From Nocardia vaccinii NBRC 15922 (GTDB lineage Bacteria; Actinomycetota; Actinomycetes; Mycobacteriales; Mycobacteriaceae): a DNA stretch of 64,000 nt. Shown here one piece after another: positions 15,387 to 24,913 of the stretch (position 1 is its first letter; every line of letters starts with the position of its first letter). The notes under the pieces are model-generated. The model was not told the DNA's origin. It saw only the letters and a program-made list of their open reading frames with translations, and did no database searches. The translations under genes and the position numbers were made by a program. The stretch lies in NCBI RefSeq assembly GCF_001613305.1, contig NZ_BDCC01000009.1, positions 529,126 through 593,125 on the forward strand. Reading direction: 5' to 3'.

Positions 15387-17783
15387 ATGACCACGACCGA
15401 CCGCACGCCCCGGACCGGGGACGACCGTCCCACGGGAGCCGCTCCCGGAGCCCGAGGCCCGGCCGGTGTCGCCCAGCTGGCCGACTGGTTGTCCGCCCGC
15501 GCTGACGAAGAGCTCGTGACCCTGCTGGAACTGCGGCCGGATCTGGCAGTGCCGCTGCCCGCATCGATGGCCGTCCTGGCCGCCCGCGCCGAACAGCGGG
15601 CGTCGGTGCTGCGGGCCTGCGACGATCTCGACACACTCGATTTCGCCATCATCGAGACCCTGGCGGTACACGGCGCGGCCTTCCCGAGTCGCACCGCCGC
15701 CCCGCTACCGCGCAAACAGCTGCACAAGCTACTGAGCGATCGCGTGCCCACCAAGACCGTCGATCTGTCCACAGCCCGGCTCAGCACCCGTGCTCTGGTC
15801 TGGGGCACGAAGGAACTGCATCTGGTCGCGGCCGCGAAGGATGCACTGCCCTGGCAGCTCGGCAGCACCACCGAACTCCCCGATGCGCTCACCGAATCGG
15901 AGATCGTCGAGGCGCTGGCCGAGATCGGTCCCCCCGAACGCGCCCTGCTGGACAAGCTGGCCGCCACCGGTCCGCGCGGCCGTACCCGCGACGCGGCCCC
16001 CGGCACCGCACCGGACCGCCCGATTCAGCGCCTGCTCGCCCATCGCCTGCTGAACTGGGTCGGCGCGGAGACCGTCGAACTGCCCCCCGCGGTCGGGCAG
16101 GTACTGCGCCGCGAACCGGTGACCGATCCGCACGCGCTCGTGCCGCCGCAGCCAACACCGGTCAAGCACACCGCCGCCGATGTCAACGCCGCGGCCGCGG
16201 GCGAGGTGGGCGAACTGCTGCGGCACTGCGGAGACATCCTCGAGGTGCTGGGCACCGCACCCGCGCCAGCGCTGCGCTCCGGCGGACTCGGCGTTCGGGA
16301 GTTGCGCCGCATCGCCAAGCAGACCGGCGTCGAGGAGATCCGCGTCGGCCTGCTCGCCGAGGTGCTCGCGGCAGCACGCCTGCTGGACAAGGGCATTCCC
16401 GAACCGCCCCCGCCGGACGACTCGTTCGACGACTGCTGGGCGCCCACGACCACCGCCGACGGCTGGCGCGAACATGCACCGGCCCGCCGCTGGGTGATAC
16501 TCGCACACGCCTGGCTGGAATTGGACCGTTTCCCCTGGATGATCGGTCTGCGCGACGCCAATGACAAACCGCTGGCGGCCTTATCGATGGAATTGCGCAA
16601 TATGCACGCGGTCCGGGACCGCCGGGCGATTCTGAGCCTGCTGGCCGAATTCCCGCCGGGCTCCGCGGTATCGGCCGCCGATCTGGCACGAGTGCTGGCC
16701 TGGCGACAGCCGCGTCTGCGCAGACACTTTCACACCGACGCCGTGGAACGCACCCTCATCGAGGCCGCGACGCTGGGACTGATCGGACGCGGTGCGCTGA
16801 CCTCCGCTGGACGCGCGCTACTGCACGGCCCCGGCGCGGCCGGCGATGCCGCTGTCCCCGAGGAGGCGCTGCGCAACGCCGAGGCCGAAATGGATTCGGC
16901 GCTACCCGATCCGGTCGACCACGTGCTGGTGCAGGCGGACCTCACGGTGATCGCCCCCGGACCGCTGATCCCGGATCTGCAGAGCCGGATCGCACTGGTG
17001 GCCGATATCGAATCAGCCGGTGCGGCAACCGTTTACCGGATCGGCGAGACATCGGTGCGGCGCGCTCTGGACGCCGGGATGACCGCGGCCGAACTGCATC
17101 AGCTGTTCACGACATATTCGCGCACTCCGGTTCCGCAGTCGCTGAGCTATCTGATCGACGATGTGGCCCGTCGGCACGGGCGACTGCGGGCCGGTATCGC
17201 ACAATCCTTCGTCCGCAGTGAGGATCCCGCACTTCTGGCCGAGGTGCTCGCCGCGCCGGTGGCCGAGCAGTTGGCGCTGCGGGCGGTCGCGCCGACCGTG
17301 GCGATCTCACAGGCCACGCTCGCCGAGGTACTCGACGAGCTGCGGGCGGCCGGATTCAGTCCGGCCGGGGAGGATTCCTCGGGTGCGATCGTCGATCTGC
17401 GTCCGCGTGGTGCGCGCATTCCGGCTCGTCCGAGCACTCGCAACGCCTGGCGGCCCAGCCTGCCCAATACCGAACAGCTCGGACAGCTGGTGGCCGAACT
17501 ACGCGCCGGAGAACGCGCGGCACAGGCGAAATCGGGTCAGACGGTACGCGCTGACGGCTCCCGCACGAGTACCGCGGCCACCATGGCCTTGCTTCAGCTG
17601 GCCGTGCGGGTTCGACGGCCGGTGCATATCGGATACGTCGACGCGCAGGGGGTGGCCACTCAGCGCATCGTCGAACCGCTCCAGGTCTCCGGCGGCCAAT
17701 TGAACGCCCTGGATCCGGTCACCGGTGCGGTACGAAATTTCACACTGCACCGGATCGCGTCCGTGGCGCTGGTGGATCAGTAG
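15387..17783 (+). CDS. Helicase-associated (XPB N-terminal-like) protein with WYL-type C-terminus
   Basis: About 798 residues. Residues 1-480 are alpha-helical with Leu/Asp/Glu-rich repeats ([20 protein letters not shown]). Residues 510-620 match the XPB/Ssl2 N-terminal-like 'Helicase_C_3' domain ([19 protein letters not shown]... [25 protein letters not shown]), the same domain that opens the XPB protein encoded at 21741-23399. The last 60 residues ([32 protein letters not shown]) resemble a WYL ligand/nucleic-acid sensor fold. There is no helicase motif of its own. TACGCT lies 7 nt before ATG 15387 (leaderless). It is Rv0862c-like by position. A role in DNA repair with XPB is inference. Confidence 0.82.
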   Translation: MTTTDRTPRTGDDRPTGAAPGARGPAGVAQLADWLSARADEELVTLLELRPDLAVPLPASMAVLAARAEQRASVLRACDDLDTLDFAIIETLAVHGAAFPSRTAAPLPRKQLHKLLSDRVPTKTVDLSTARLSTRALVWGTKELHLVAAAKDALPWQLGSTTELPDALTESEIVEALAEIGPPERALLDKLAATGPRGRTRDAAPGTAPDRPIQRLLAHRLLNWVGAETVELPPAVGQVLRREPVTDPHALVPPQPTPVKHTAADVNAAAAGEVGELLRHCGDILEVLGTAPAPALRSGGLGVRELRRIAKQTGVEEIRVGLLAEVLAAARLLDKGIPEPPPPDDSFDDCWAPTTTADGWREHAPARRWVILAHAWLELDRFPWMIGLRDANDKPLAALSMELRNMHAVRDRRAILSLLAEFPPGSAVSAADLARVLAWRQPRLRRHFHTDAVERTLIEAATLGLIGRGALTSAGRALLHGPGAAGDAAVPEEALRNAEAEMDSALPDPVDHVLVQADLTVIAPGPLIPDLQSRIALVADIESAGAATVYRIGETSVRRALDAGMTAAELHQLFTTYSRTPVPQSLSYLIDDVARRHGRLRAGIAQSFVRSEDPALLAEVLAAPVAEQLALRAVAPTVAISQATLAEVLDELRAAGFSPAGEDSSGAIVDLRPRGARIPARPSTRNAWRPSLPNTEQLGQLVAELRAGERAAQAKSGQTVRADGSRTSTAATMALLQLAVRVRRPVHIGYVDAQGVATQRIVEPLQVSGGQLNALDPVTGAVRNFTLHRIASVALVDQ

Positions 17784-17857
17784 ACGCCGGGCGAAGCGAG
17801 TTTCAGCATCCTCGGCCACGAACCTTCCGGTTGCCGAGGACATGATGATTGGGAGGT

Positions 17858-17965
17858 TCAGTAATCGGCGGGGTACTGATGGGACAACCCCTCGATGCCG
17901 AGCATCAGATATCCGAGGGAGCGGCCCAGGGTGTTACTGAGCAGCATGAGTCCGTAGATATTCAT
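17858..17965 (-). CDS. Very small hydrophobic protein (35 aa)
   Basis: An ATG at 17965 is preceded by GAGGGAAGG, a good ribosome-binding site ending 9 nt upstream. It opens a 35-codon frame beginning MNIYGLMLLSNTLGRSLGYL, continuing LMLGIEGLSHQY and ending PADY. Two short hydrophobic stretches suggest a membrane-associated micropeptide. Upstream on its strand are TTGACA and TACAAT-like boxes (18020-18001), though closer together than usual, and a CGGTG-GCG-CACCG inverted repeat at 18021-18033. No family is recognised. The ribosome-binding site and the own regulatory-looking upstream region argue for a real gene. Confidence 0.5.
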   Translation of the reverse strand: MNIYGLMLLSNTLGRSLGYLMLGIEGLSHQYPADY

Positions 17966-18325
17966 TTGTCCGGCCTTCCCTCGCGGCGTTCTGCGCACAG
18001 ATTGTAAGCACAATTGTCAACGGTGGCGCACCGTTACATCTCACAACAGACTGCTCGGTTGACACACACTTGCCATCATTGTCGTCCGGCGTGGTGTGTG
18101 CGTTACGTTGACGAAGCCGGGCTCAGGCACGTCATCGCCCGAATCAGCTGGGCGGACAGCCGATTCCACGCGCTGCCTCGGGCTCCGAGGTCTGCGCGGA
18201 GATCGCCGCGCCGGCCGAGCCCGGGGCGGGTCGCCCGCACCGCAGTACCCCCGCACGAATCGCCGCCGCACGCGCCGATGTCGAACGCGACTGCGCCGCA
18301 ACCACACTCGACGATCGTTGTCGGC
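17966..18325. other. 360-bp gene-poor stretch upstream of the 35-aa gene
   Basis: Contains the palindromes ACAATTGT (18011-18018) and CGGTG-GCG-CACCG (18021-18033) and a plus-strand TTGACA at 18059-18064. An 83-codon plus-strand frame starts at GTG 18096 but is Arg-rich and unconvincing. The rest shows nothing I can name. Confidence 0.4.
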
Positions 18326-19735
18326 TCAGGTGTGCAGCGAACCCGGGTAGAGGTATCGGTCGGCGGGGCGGGTGGTGCCGTCGAGCCAGGCGGTGAAGAA
18401 GCCGGACAGGTCGATCGGGGTTCTGGACTGCATGTACTGGCGGAACTCGGGCATCGAGGCATTGCCGTAGGCGTGTGATCGCACGAATTGGGCGACCGAC
18501 GAGAAGAAGACGCCGTCCCCGATCAGGCGGCGCAGCGCGTGCAGGAACAACGGGCCGCGGTGGTAGACCGAGGTGAATTCCTTTCCAGCGCCGGGATTCT
18601 GCAGCGGGATCTGCCAGAAGTCCGCTCGGTTGCGGAATTTGGCGAGCGTACTGCGGTACTGCGCATCGACGTCCTTGCCCTGCTTGCGTTCCGGCCACAG
18701 GTAGTCGGCGGTGTAGCTGGCGAAACATTCGTTCAGGCAGACATCGGACCAGTTGCGCACCGACATCGAATCGCCCCACCACTGGTGGGCGTTCTCGTGC
18801 ACGACCGTGTTCAGATCGGTCCACGGGGCATAGACCGGGCGGGTCTGGGTCTCCAGCGAGAAAGGCAGGTCGGTGTCGACATAGATACCGCCGCCGCTCT
18901 CGAACGGGTATGGGCCGTATAGGGATTCGAGGAAGTCCAACACCTCCGGCAACCGCCGTTCGAGATCCTTGCGCGTCTCCGACCGCGGGGCGAAGGCGCT
19001 GATCAGCGGGGTTCCGTCGGCTCGACGCTGATTCAGGAAATCGAGATGATCGATCGCGACGGTGGTCAGATAACCCAGCACCGGATGCTGCGTCGCCCAT
19101 TCCGCGATCCGCTGCGAGCCGTGCACCTCATCACGCACGCGCAGTCCGTTCGAGATGACCTGCCACTCCTGCGGAACCGTCACGGTGAGGTCGAAGGTGG
19201 CCTTGTCCAGCGGAGTGTCGTTGAGCGGGTACCAGGTCGCGGCCGAATGCGGTTCACCCGCGGCGAACGCTCCGCCACTGGGTGAGATGGTCCAACCGTG
19301 GTCGGAATGATCCGACTCGATGCCGGAGTATCGGACGGTCACGGTGAACGGCAGCCCGGGCAGGATCGGCAGGGCCGGTGTGACATTCAGCTTGTGATCA
19401 CCGGTGCGGGCGAATCCGGCCGGCAGATTGTTCACCGAAACCTGTTGCACATCAGGGCCGTTGAAGTCCAGAGTGAATGCGCGCAGCGGCTGGCCGGCGA
19501 CCGCGTCCAGCCGTGCGGCGCCGGTCAGGTGATGCGTCGGCGGATCGTAATCGATGGCGACCGCATAGTGGTCGACGTGATAGCCGCCGTTGCCGTCGTC
19601 CGGATAGTAGGGATCGCCGAGCCCCGGCGCGCCGACCAGCGGATCGGCAGGCGTTCGCGCCTGCGCGGGCACCGACAAACCGGCCGCCAGCAACACACCG
19701 GCCAGGACTGCGCACACCCATTTGTGCGATGTCAT
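18326..19735 (-). CDS. Secreted M1-family zinc metallopeptidase
   Basis: About 469 residues from ATG 19735. A classical signal peptide (MTSHKWVCAVLAGVLLAAG ... VPAQA) directs export. The M1 signature is HENAHQWWGD (HExxH), followed 18-19 residues later by NECFASYTADYLW, which supplies the third zinc ligand Glu. The substrate-anchoring loop preceding it is GGGIYVDTDLPFSLETQTRPVY, a variant of the GAMEN region. The protein consists of the N-terminal beta domain and catalytic domain only, shorter than PepN (about 850 residues). It probably trims extracellular peptides. The in-frame extension upstream to 19864 lacks a ribosome site and was rejected in favour of the signal peptide. Confidence 0.88.
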   Translation of the reverse strand: MTSHKWVCAVLAGVLLAAGLSVPAQARTPADPLVGAPGLGDPYYPDDGNGGYHVDHYAVAIDYDPPTHHLTGAARLDAVAGQPLRAFTLDFNGPDVQQVSVNNLPAGFARTGDHKLNVTPALPILPGLPFTVTVRYSGIESDHSDHGWTISPSGGAFAAGEPHSAATWYPLNDTPLDKATFDLTVTVPQEWQVISNGLRVRDEVHGSQRIAEWATQHPVLGYLTTVAIDHLDFLNQRRADGTPLISAFAPRSETRKDLERRLPEVLDFLESLYGPYPFESGGGIYVDTDLPFSLETQTRPVYAPWTDLNTVVHENAHQWWGDSMSVRNWSDVCLNECFASYTADYLWPERKQGKDVDAQYRSTLAKFRNRADFWQIPLQNPGAGKEFTSVYHRGPLFLHALRRLIGDGVFFSSVAQFVRSHAYGNASMPEFRQYMQSRTPIDLSGFFTAWLDGTTRPADRYLYPGSLHT

Positions 19736-19835
19736 GCGGACTTGTCCACCCCTTCTCGGCACGCGGTTCCGGCGACGGTCGATGCTAACCCACCCGAAAG
19801 CCCAGGCCGGAGCGGCACACCACGCGAATCGGCGG

Positions 19836-20480
19836 CTAACCGCCCGAACCCGAGACCGCCACACTCGCCCCGAGACCCATGATCATCACGCCCCCGGCGC
19901 CGCCGACGGCCTCCAGACGCCGCGGCGACCGCGCGAACCAATCGCGTGCCGTACCGGCCAGCAGCGCCCAGGCGCTGTCGGAGATCAATGCGATGCACAC
20001 GAATATGCAACCCAGAGCCAGCATCTGCAACGGCACCGAACCGTGCTCGCGATCCACGAACTGCGGCAGCATCGCGGAGAAGAAGATGATCGCCTTCGGA
20101 TTGGTCACCCCGACGATGAACCCCTGCCGGAACACTCGCCGATACGCCGGCGGGCGCGTCGAGGTCGACGCGGCCAATGCCGTCCGGAGCGATCGCCGCT
20201 GCCGGATCGCCTGGGCGCCGATGTAGATCAGGTACAGCCCGCCGCCGACCTTGACGATCGTCAACGCGATCGCGGAGGCCGCGACCAGCGTGCCGAGTCC
20301 GGCCGCCACCAGCGCCAGCATGATCTGCACGCCGAGGGCATGCCCCAGCACCGAAACCAGTGCCGCGCGTTTGCCATCGGTCAACGCGCGGCCGATCGTG
20401 AACAGGACGCCCGGACCAGGAATCACGATGATGATCGTTCCGGCCACGATGAATGCGAGCAGATTTGCGGCGGACGGCAT
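19836..20480 (-). CDS. LysE-family amino-acid exporter
   Basis: A 214-residue polytopic protein with six predicted helices and LysE/RhtB hallmarks: IIIVIPGPGVLFTIGRALTDGKRAALVSVLGHALGV near residues 15-50 and FRQGFIVGVTNPKAIIFFSAMLPQF near 115-140. Family members export basic or neutral amino acids such as lysine, arginine, threonine or homoserine. The specific substrate cannot be read from sequence. TATGAT ends 6 nt before the ATG on the minus strand, giving one of the clearest leaderless promoters in the window and fixing the start at 20480. It lies between the DUF3239-like gene and the M1 peptidase gene, all on the same strand. Confidence 0.9.
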   Translation of the reverse strand: MPSAANLLAFIVAGTIIIVIPGPGVLFTIGRALTDGKRAALVSVLGHALGVQIMLALVAAGLGTLVAASAIALTIVKVGGGLYLIYIGAQAIRQRRSLRTALAASTSTRPPAYRRVFRQGFIVGVTNPKAIIFFSAMLPQFVDREHGSVPLQMLALGCIFVCIALISDSAWALLAGTARDWFARSPRRLEAVGGAGGVMIMGLGASVAVSGSGG

Positions 20481-20515
20481 CTTTCGATCATACGAAGGCG
20501 CGCAAGCGTTTTTGG

Positions 20516-21709
20516 CTATCCGCGCAGCTCCTCGGGCAGCTGGTGCGGATCGAGCAGGAGGCGTCCGAAATCGGCGGTGCGCACCTTCTCGGCCAGGGAA
20601 CGATTGTCGGCCAGCAGTTTCCACTTGGCCTCGGGGATGGCGTCGCGGGCCCGGGAGATGACCTCCGGATCGCGGGTGCCCCAGGCGATCGGCATCGCGC
20701 CGACCGACTGCCGCAAGCCACCCACCGACAGCGGTGCACGATCGGCCCGCACGGTCACCGAGGGGATCTGCTCACCGGGCCAGGACCGATGGCCGGGCAG
20801 CGACCGCACGGTTCGGGTGATCAGCGCGTAACGCGGCGCCGCACCGGATTTGGCCAGGTTGACCAGGGCCAGCAGCAGCGCACCGCGCGGATGCCGATCC
20901 GAGACGATCGCCGGGACGAGTTCGCCCTCGGCATAGAGTTTTTCGATCCGAGCGCGATGCGGCGTCCACAGCGCCACGAACAGCGAGGTCACCGTGCCGA
21001 GCGCGAAGGCTACGGCCAGCAGGAACGAATACGGGTGGTTCAGCCAGATCAGCCAGGCGGTCCCGAGCCCGAGCACGACGGTCGCGGTGAATGCCAGGAT
21101 TCGAAGTTTCCGGGTGTCCGCGACCACCTCGTTGACCGCCCGGGCATGTTCGCGATCCACCACGAATTCGAAGGCTGGATCTTCGGCCTCCGCTCCGCTC
21201 CGGCGGGGTCGCGGCCCCCCAGGGCTCGATTCTTCCCTCCTCCGCTCCTCCGCTTCGCTCCCCCGCTCCGTCAGTCCAGAATCGAGCCGGGCCGCGACCT
21301 CGGAGCCGGCGTTATCCGGGGTGGGCGAACCTGGGTGATCCTCGACGTTGTGGCTCGGTCGCTGCGCCAATCCAGCATCGACCCGGGCCCCGATCTCGCC
21401 GGAGCGGGCGTTACCCGGGGCGGGCGAACCCGGGTGATCCTCGACTCCTCCTCCACGGCTCCCCCGCCCCGTCAGCCCGGAATCAGCACGGACCCCGGCC
21501 TCGGAGCCGGGGCTACCCGGGGCGGGCGAACTCGGGTGACCTTGGACTCCTCCATGGCTCGGTCGCTGCGTCAGCCCGGAATCGAGCCGGGCCGCGGCCT
21601 CGGAACCGGCGCTACCCGGGGTGAGCGCACTGGGTGGGCGCCGGCTGACATCCGGTTGGCCCGGATCGAACGGGCCGGTACTTGCTGCGCCGGGCGGGCG
21701 TTCAGCCAT
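20516..21709 (-). CDS. DUF3239-like membrane protein with N-terminal tandem repeats
   Basis: A 397-residue protein. Residues 28-155 are four tandem repeats of about 30-34 residues built on HPGSPAPGNAGSE..ARLDSGLTQR. Then comes a charged region, a pair of membrane helices (ILAFTATVVLGLGTAWLIWL and FLLAVAFALGTVTSLFVALW) near residues 200-240, and a C-terminal soluble domain (LYAEGELVPAIVSDRHPRGALLLALVNLAKSGAAPRYALITRTVRSLPGH). The soluble part fits the actinobacterial DUF3239 family, of unknown function. A GGAGG box 10 nt upstream supports ATG 21709. It starts 31 bp after the XPB stop, so they are probably co-transcribed. The repeats are likely disordered and extracytoplasmic or cytoplasmic; topology is unclear. 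Confidence 0.7.
   Translation of the reverse strand: MAERPPGAASTGPFDPGQPDVSRRPPSALTPGSAGSEAAARLDSGLTQRPSHGGVQGHPSSPAPGSPGSEAGVRADSGLTGRGSRGGGVEDHPGSPAPGNARSGEIGARVDAGLAQRPSHNVEDHPGSPTPDNAGSEVAARLDSGLTERGSEAEERRREESSPGGPRPRRSGAEAEDPAFEFVVDREHARAVNEVVADTRKLRILAFTATVVLGLGTAWLIWLNHPYSFLLAVAFALGTVTSLFVALWTPHRARIEKLYAEGELVPAIVSDRHPRGALLLALVNLAKSGAAPRYALITRTVRSLPGHRSWPGEQIPSVTVRADRAPLSVGGLRQSVGAMPIAWGTRDPEVISRARDAIPEAKWKLLADNRSLAEKVRTADFGRLLLDPHQLPEELRG
21245..21628. repeat. Four in-frame tandem repeats of about 100 bp
   Basis: Roughly 90-102-bp units encode residues 28-57, 58-91, 92-124 and 125-155 of the DUF3239-like protein. Copies share blocks such as CCCGGGGCGGGCGAAC on the plus strand and differ by small in-frame indels, which points to slippage or unequal recombination. 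Confidence 0.8.
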
Positions 21710-21740
21710 AGCCAGGTCCTCCGTCCGGTTTTCGAGTCGT

Positions 21741-23399
21741 CTAACCGATCGCGGGGCCCAGCAGGTCGTCGGCGTCGGTGATTCGGTAGGCATACCCCTG
21801 TTCGGCCAAGAAACGCTGTCGGTGCGCAGCATATTCTGCATCCAGCGTGTCGCGGGACACCACCGAATAGAAGTGCGCCTGCCCACCGTCGTGTTTCGGG
21901 CGCAGCAGCCGGCCCAACCGCTGAGCCTCCTCCTGACGGGAGCCGAAGGTACCCGAGACCTGTACTGCCACAGATGCTTCGGGCAGGTCGATGGAGAAGT
22001 TGGCGACCTTGCTCACCACCAGCACCGGAATTTCGCCGTTGCGGAACGCGTCGAACAGCGCCTCGCGTTCCTTGGTGCGGGTCGAGCCCTGGATGACCGG
22101 CGCGTTCAGATGTTCACCCAGTTCGTCCAGCTGCTCCAGATACGCGCCGATGACCAGGCTCGGAGCATCCTTGTGCCGCGCGAGAATCGACTCGACCACG
22201 GGGAGTTTGGTGCGCGCGGTGGAACACAGCTTGTAGCGCTCCTCCGGTTCGGCGGTGGCGTACGCCATGCGTTCGGCGTCGGTGAGCGTCACCCGCACCT
22301 CGACACACTCGGCCGGGGCGATCCAGCCCTGCGCCTCGATATCCTTCCACGGCGCGTCGTACCGTTTCGGGCCGATCAGCGAGAACACATCACCCTCGCG
22401 GCCGTCCTCGCGGACCAGCGTCGCGGTGAGGCCGAGGCGGCGACGCGATTGCAGATCGGCCGTCATCCGGAACACCGGGGCGGGCAGCAGATGCACCTCG
22501 TCGTAGATGACCAGGCCCCAGTCCCGGCTGTCGAACAGTTCCAGATGCCGGTACTCGCCCTTGGTCTTGCGCGTGATGACCTGGTACGTCGCAATGGTGA
22601 CGGGACGGATCTCCTTGCGTTCACCGGAGTATTCGCCGATCTCGTCCGCGGTGAGCGAGGTGCGTGCCAGCAGCTCGCGCCGCCACTGCCGCCCCGCGAC
22701 CGTATTGGTCACCAGGATCAGCGTGGTGGCCTTGGCCCTGGCCATCGCCGCCGCGCCGACCATGGTCTTACCCGCACCACACGGCAGCACCACCACACCC
22801 GAACCGCCGGCCCAGAACGAATCCGCGGCCAGTTCCTGGTAATCGCGCAGGTGCCAGGCGTGGGTATCGAAGTCCAGATCGATCTGGTGCGCCTCACCGT
22901 CGACGTATCCGGCCAGATCCTCGGCGGGCCAGCCGACCTTGAGCAGCATCTGTTTGATCCGCCCGCGCTCGGACGGGTGCACCTGCACCGTGTCGTCATC
23001 GATGCGGGCACCCAGCATGGGCTGGATCTTCTTGTGCCGCAACACCTCTTCCAGCACGGCGCGATCGAGGCTGACCAGCACCAGCCCGTGCGCGGGATGT
23101 TTCATCAGCTGCAGCCGCCCGTACCGCGCCATGGTGTCCACGACATCCACCAGCAGCGGCTGCGGCACCGCGTACCGGGAGTACTTCACCAGCGCGTCGA
23201 CGACCTGCTCGGCATCGTGCCCGGCCGCGCGCGCGTTCCAGAGCGCCAGCGGGGTGACCCGGTAGGTGTGCACATGTTCGGGCGCGCGCTCGAGTTCGGC
23301 GAACGGCGCGATCGCCTGACGGGCGGCATCGGCCTGCTCGTGCTCTACCTCGAGCAAGAGGGTCTTGTCGCTCTGAACGATGAGTGGTCCGTCTGTCAC
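21741..23399 (-). CDS. xpb: XPB/ERCC3-type DNA repair helicase
   Basis: A 552-residue superfamily 2 helicase. Residues 1-150 form the XPB N-terminal domain (LIVQSDKTLLLEVEH... YSRYAVPQPLLVDVVDTMARYGRL). Motif I is VVLPCGAGKTMVGAA (about residue 207), motif II is YDEVHLL (about 298), motif III LGLTATLVREDG, and motif VI QEEAQRLGRLLRPK. Actinobacterial XPB unwinds 3'-tailed DNA; its in-cell role in repair or transcription is not settled. GTG 23399 has an AGGAGG box ending 4 nt upstream, which decides the start against ATG 23432. It is followed by the DUF3239-like gene 31 bp downstream. It shares its N-terminal domain with the protein at 15387-17783. Confidence 0.93.
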   Translation of the reverse strand: MTDGPLIVQSDKTLLLEVEHEQADAARQAIAPFAELERAPEHVHTYRVTPLALWNARAAGHDAEQVVDALVKYSRYAVPQPLLVDVVDTMARYGRLQLMKHPAHGLVLVSLDRAVLEEVLRHKKIQPMLGARIDDDTVQVHPSERGRIKQMLLKVGWPAEDLAGYVDGEAHQIDLDFDTHAWHLRDYQELAADSFWAGGSGVVVLPCGAGKTMVGAAAMARAKATTLILVTNTVAGRQWRRELLARTSLTADEIGEYSGERKEIRPVTIATYQVITRKTKGEYRHLELFDSRDWGLVIYDEVHLLPAPVFRMTADLQSRRRLGLTATLVREDGREGDVFSLIGPKRYDAPWKDIEAQGWIAPAECVEVRVTLTDAERMAYATAEPEERYKLCSTARTKLPVVESILARHKDAPSLVIGAYLEQLDELGEHLNAPVIQGSTRTKEREALFDAFRNGEIPVLVVSKVANFSIDLPEASVAVQVSGTFGSRQEEAQRLGRLLRPKHDGGQAHFYSVVSRDTLDAEYAAHRQRFLAEQGYAYRITDADDLLGPAIG

Positions 23400-23742
23400 G
23401 GCGCCTCCTGCGGTTCGCGGGCCGGGGTCCATTGTTGCCGATGGGACCGACACGGCCGCCGCCACCGGGGCTGAGCACGCGATGCACCTGCTCGAGCGGT
23501 TGACGAACCGCGTTCGGCGGACATATCCGACCACACCTGGGCCGCGTACCCATCTCTTCCTTTGAACACCGCCCGCCCGGGCTGTCTTCCCTGATCCTGC
23601 GCGCTCGGTCGCCGCAGCCGCAGTGGCGTCGCTCACAGAGCCGGGCCGGCGGCCGCGGATCACCTGCCCGGACCAGCCGTCGGGCGGTACCGGGCCGCCG
23701 GTGACCGCTGGGGCTCCACCTCACACGCGCTACCTTGTGACC
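23400..23742. other. 343-bp divergent intergenic region, xpb and aminotransferase
   Basis: Holds the promoters of both genes. TACCTT (23731-23736) serves the aminotransferase. A CGGTT-GACG-AACCG inverted repeat lies near 23497-23510. Neither strand has a convincing gene. Confidence 0.4.
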
Positions 23743-24909
23743 ATGCAGAACCCGCCGACCGTCGCCCGCCTGCGTCCGTTCGCCTCGACGATCTTCGCCG
23801 AGATGACCGAACTGGCGGTGCGGCACGGCGCGATCAATCTGGGGCAGGGGTTTCCGGATTCGGACGGTCCGGCGGCCATGCTCGAGGTGGCCGAGCGGGC
23901 CATCGCCGAGGGGTTCAATCAGTACCCGCCCGGTCGCGGGGTGCCGGCCCTGCGGCAGGCGATCGCGCGGGATCGCGCCGAGCGGTACGGCACCGGCTAC
24001 GACCCCGACAGTGAGATCCTGGTCACGGTCGGGGCCACCGAGGCCATCAGCGCCGCGGTGCTCGGGCTGGTCGAGCCCGGCGAGGAAGTTGTGCTGATCG
24101 AGCCGTATTACGACTCCTACGCCGCGGCGGTCGCGTTGGCCGGGGCCACCCGCCGCACCGCCCGGCTGGTGCCCGACGGCGACGGCTTCGCTCTCGACCT
24201 GGACAGCCTGCGGGCCGCGATCACCGCGAAAACCCGTGTACTGCTGCTGAATTCGCCTCACAATCCGACCGGGACGGTGCTGGGCCGCGCGGATCTGCTG
24301 GCCATCGCCGAGCTGGCCCACGAACACGACCTCATCGTGGTGACCGACGAGGTGTACGAACATCTCACCTTCGACGGACACGAGCACATCAGCATCTCCA
24401 CGCTGCCCGGAATGTATCAGCGCACCGTCGTGATCTCCAGTGCCGCAAAAACTTTCAGCGTCACAGGCTGGAAGATCGGCTGGGCGTGCGCTCCTGCGCC
24501 ACTGCTGGACGGCGTGCTGGCGGCAAAACAATTCCTCACCTTCGTCGGCGGCGGCCCGTTCCAGCCGGCGGTCGCACATGCCCTGGAACATGAACGGCCC
24601 TGGGTGGCGAAGTTGCGAGACAATCTGGCGGACAAGCGCCTTCGCCTGTCCCGGGCGCTCGCCGAAGCCGGATTCGGCGTCAAGCGCAGTGACGGAACCT
24701 ATTTCGTCTGCGCCGACATCACCCCGCTCAGCCCGGCCGACGCCATGACCTTCTGCCGCGAGCTACCCGAACGCCTCGGCGTGGTCGCGGTCCCGCTGTC
24801 CGCCTTCGCCGATGACGCCGGCTCCTGGAATCGAATGGTGCGCTTCACCTTCTGCAAGAAGGAGGACACCATCGCCGAAGCCGTCCGTCGCCTCGGCGCG
24901 CCGCGCTAG
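23743..24909 (+). CDS. dapC: PLP-dependent aminotransferase (DapC-like)
   Basis: A 388-residue fold-type I aminotransferase. Features are GAINLGQGFPDSDGPAAML, the YPPGRGVPALR loop, NSPHNPTGTVLG with the conserved Asn, VTDEVYEHL with the PLP-ring Asp, and SSAAKTFSVTGWKIGW with the Schiff-base Lys near residue 235. Position next to xpb matches M. tuberculosis DapC (Rv0858c, from memory), an N-succinyldiaminopimelate aminotransferase of the lysine/peptidoglycan pathway. By motif alone it could also be a kynurenine or methionine aminotransferase. TACCTT ends 6 nt before ATG 23743, so I prefer it over the GTG two codons upstream. It converges on the LysE gene, 4 bp away. Confidence 0.82.
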   Translation: MQNPPTVARLRPFASTIFAEMTELAVRHGAINLGQGFPDSDGPAAMLEVAERAIAEGFNQYPPGRGVPALRQAIARDRAERYGTGYDPDSEILVTVGATEAISAAVLGLVEPGEEVVLIEPYYDSYAAAVALAGATRRTARLVPDGDGFALDLDSLRAAITAKTRVLLLNSPHNPTGTVLGRADLLAIAELAHEHDLIVVTDEVYEHLTFDGHEHISISTLPGMYQRTVVISSAAKTFSVTGWKIGWACAPAPLLDGVLAAKQFLTFVGGGPFQPAVAHALEHERPWVAKLRDNLADKRLRLSRALAEAGFGVKRSDGTYFVCADITPLSPADAMTFCRELPERLGVVAVPLSAFADDAGSWNRMVRFTFCKKEDTIAEAVRRLGAPR

Positions 24910-24913
24910 CCGG

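Noticed and set aside
18096..18347. 83-codon plus-strand frame upstream of the M1 peptidase 3' end
   Set aside because: Arg-rich low-information translation, no ribosome site or promoter spacing, and overlaps the peptidase gene end.
23504..23516. CGAAC-CGC-GTTCG as a LexA (SOS) box upstream of xpb
   Set aside because: The actinobacterial LexA box needs a 4-bp spacer (CGAAC-N4-GTTCG); here it is 3 bp.
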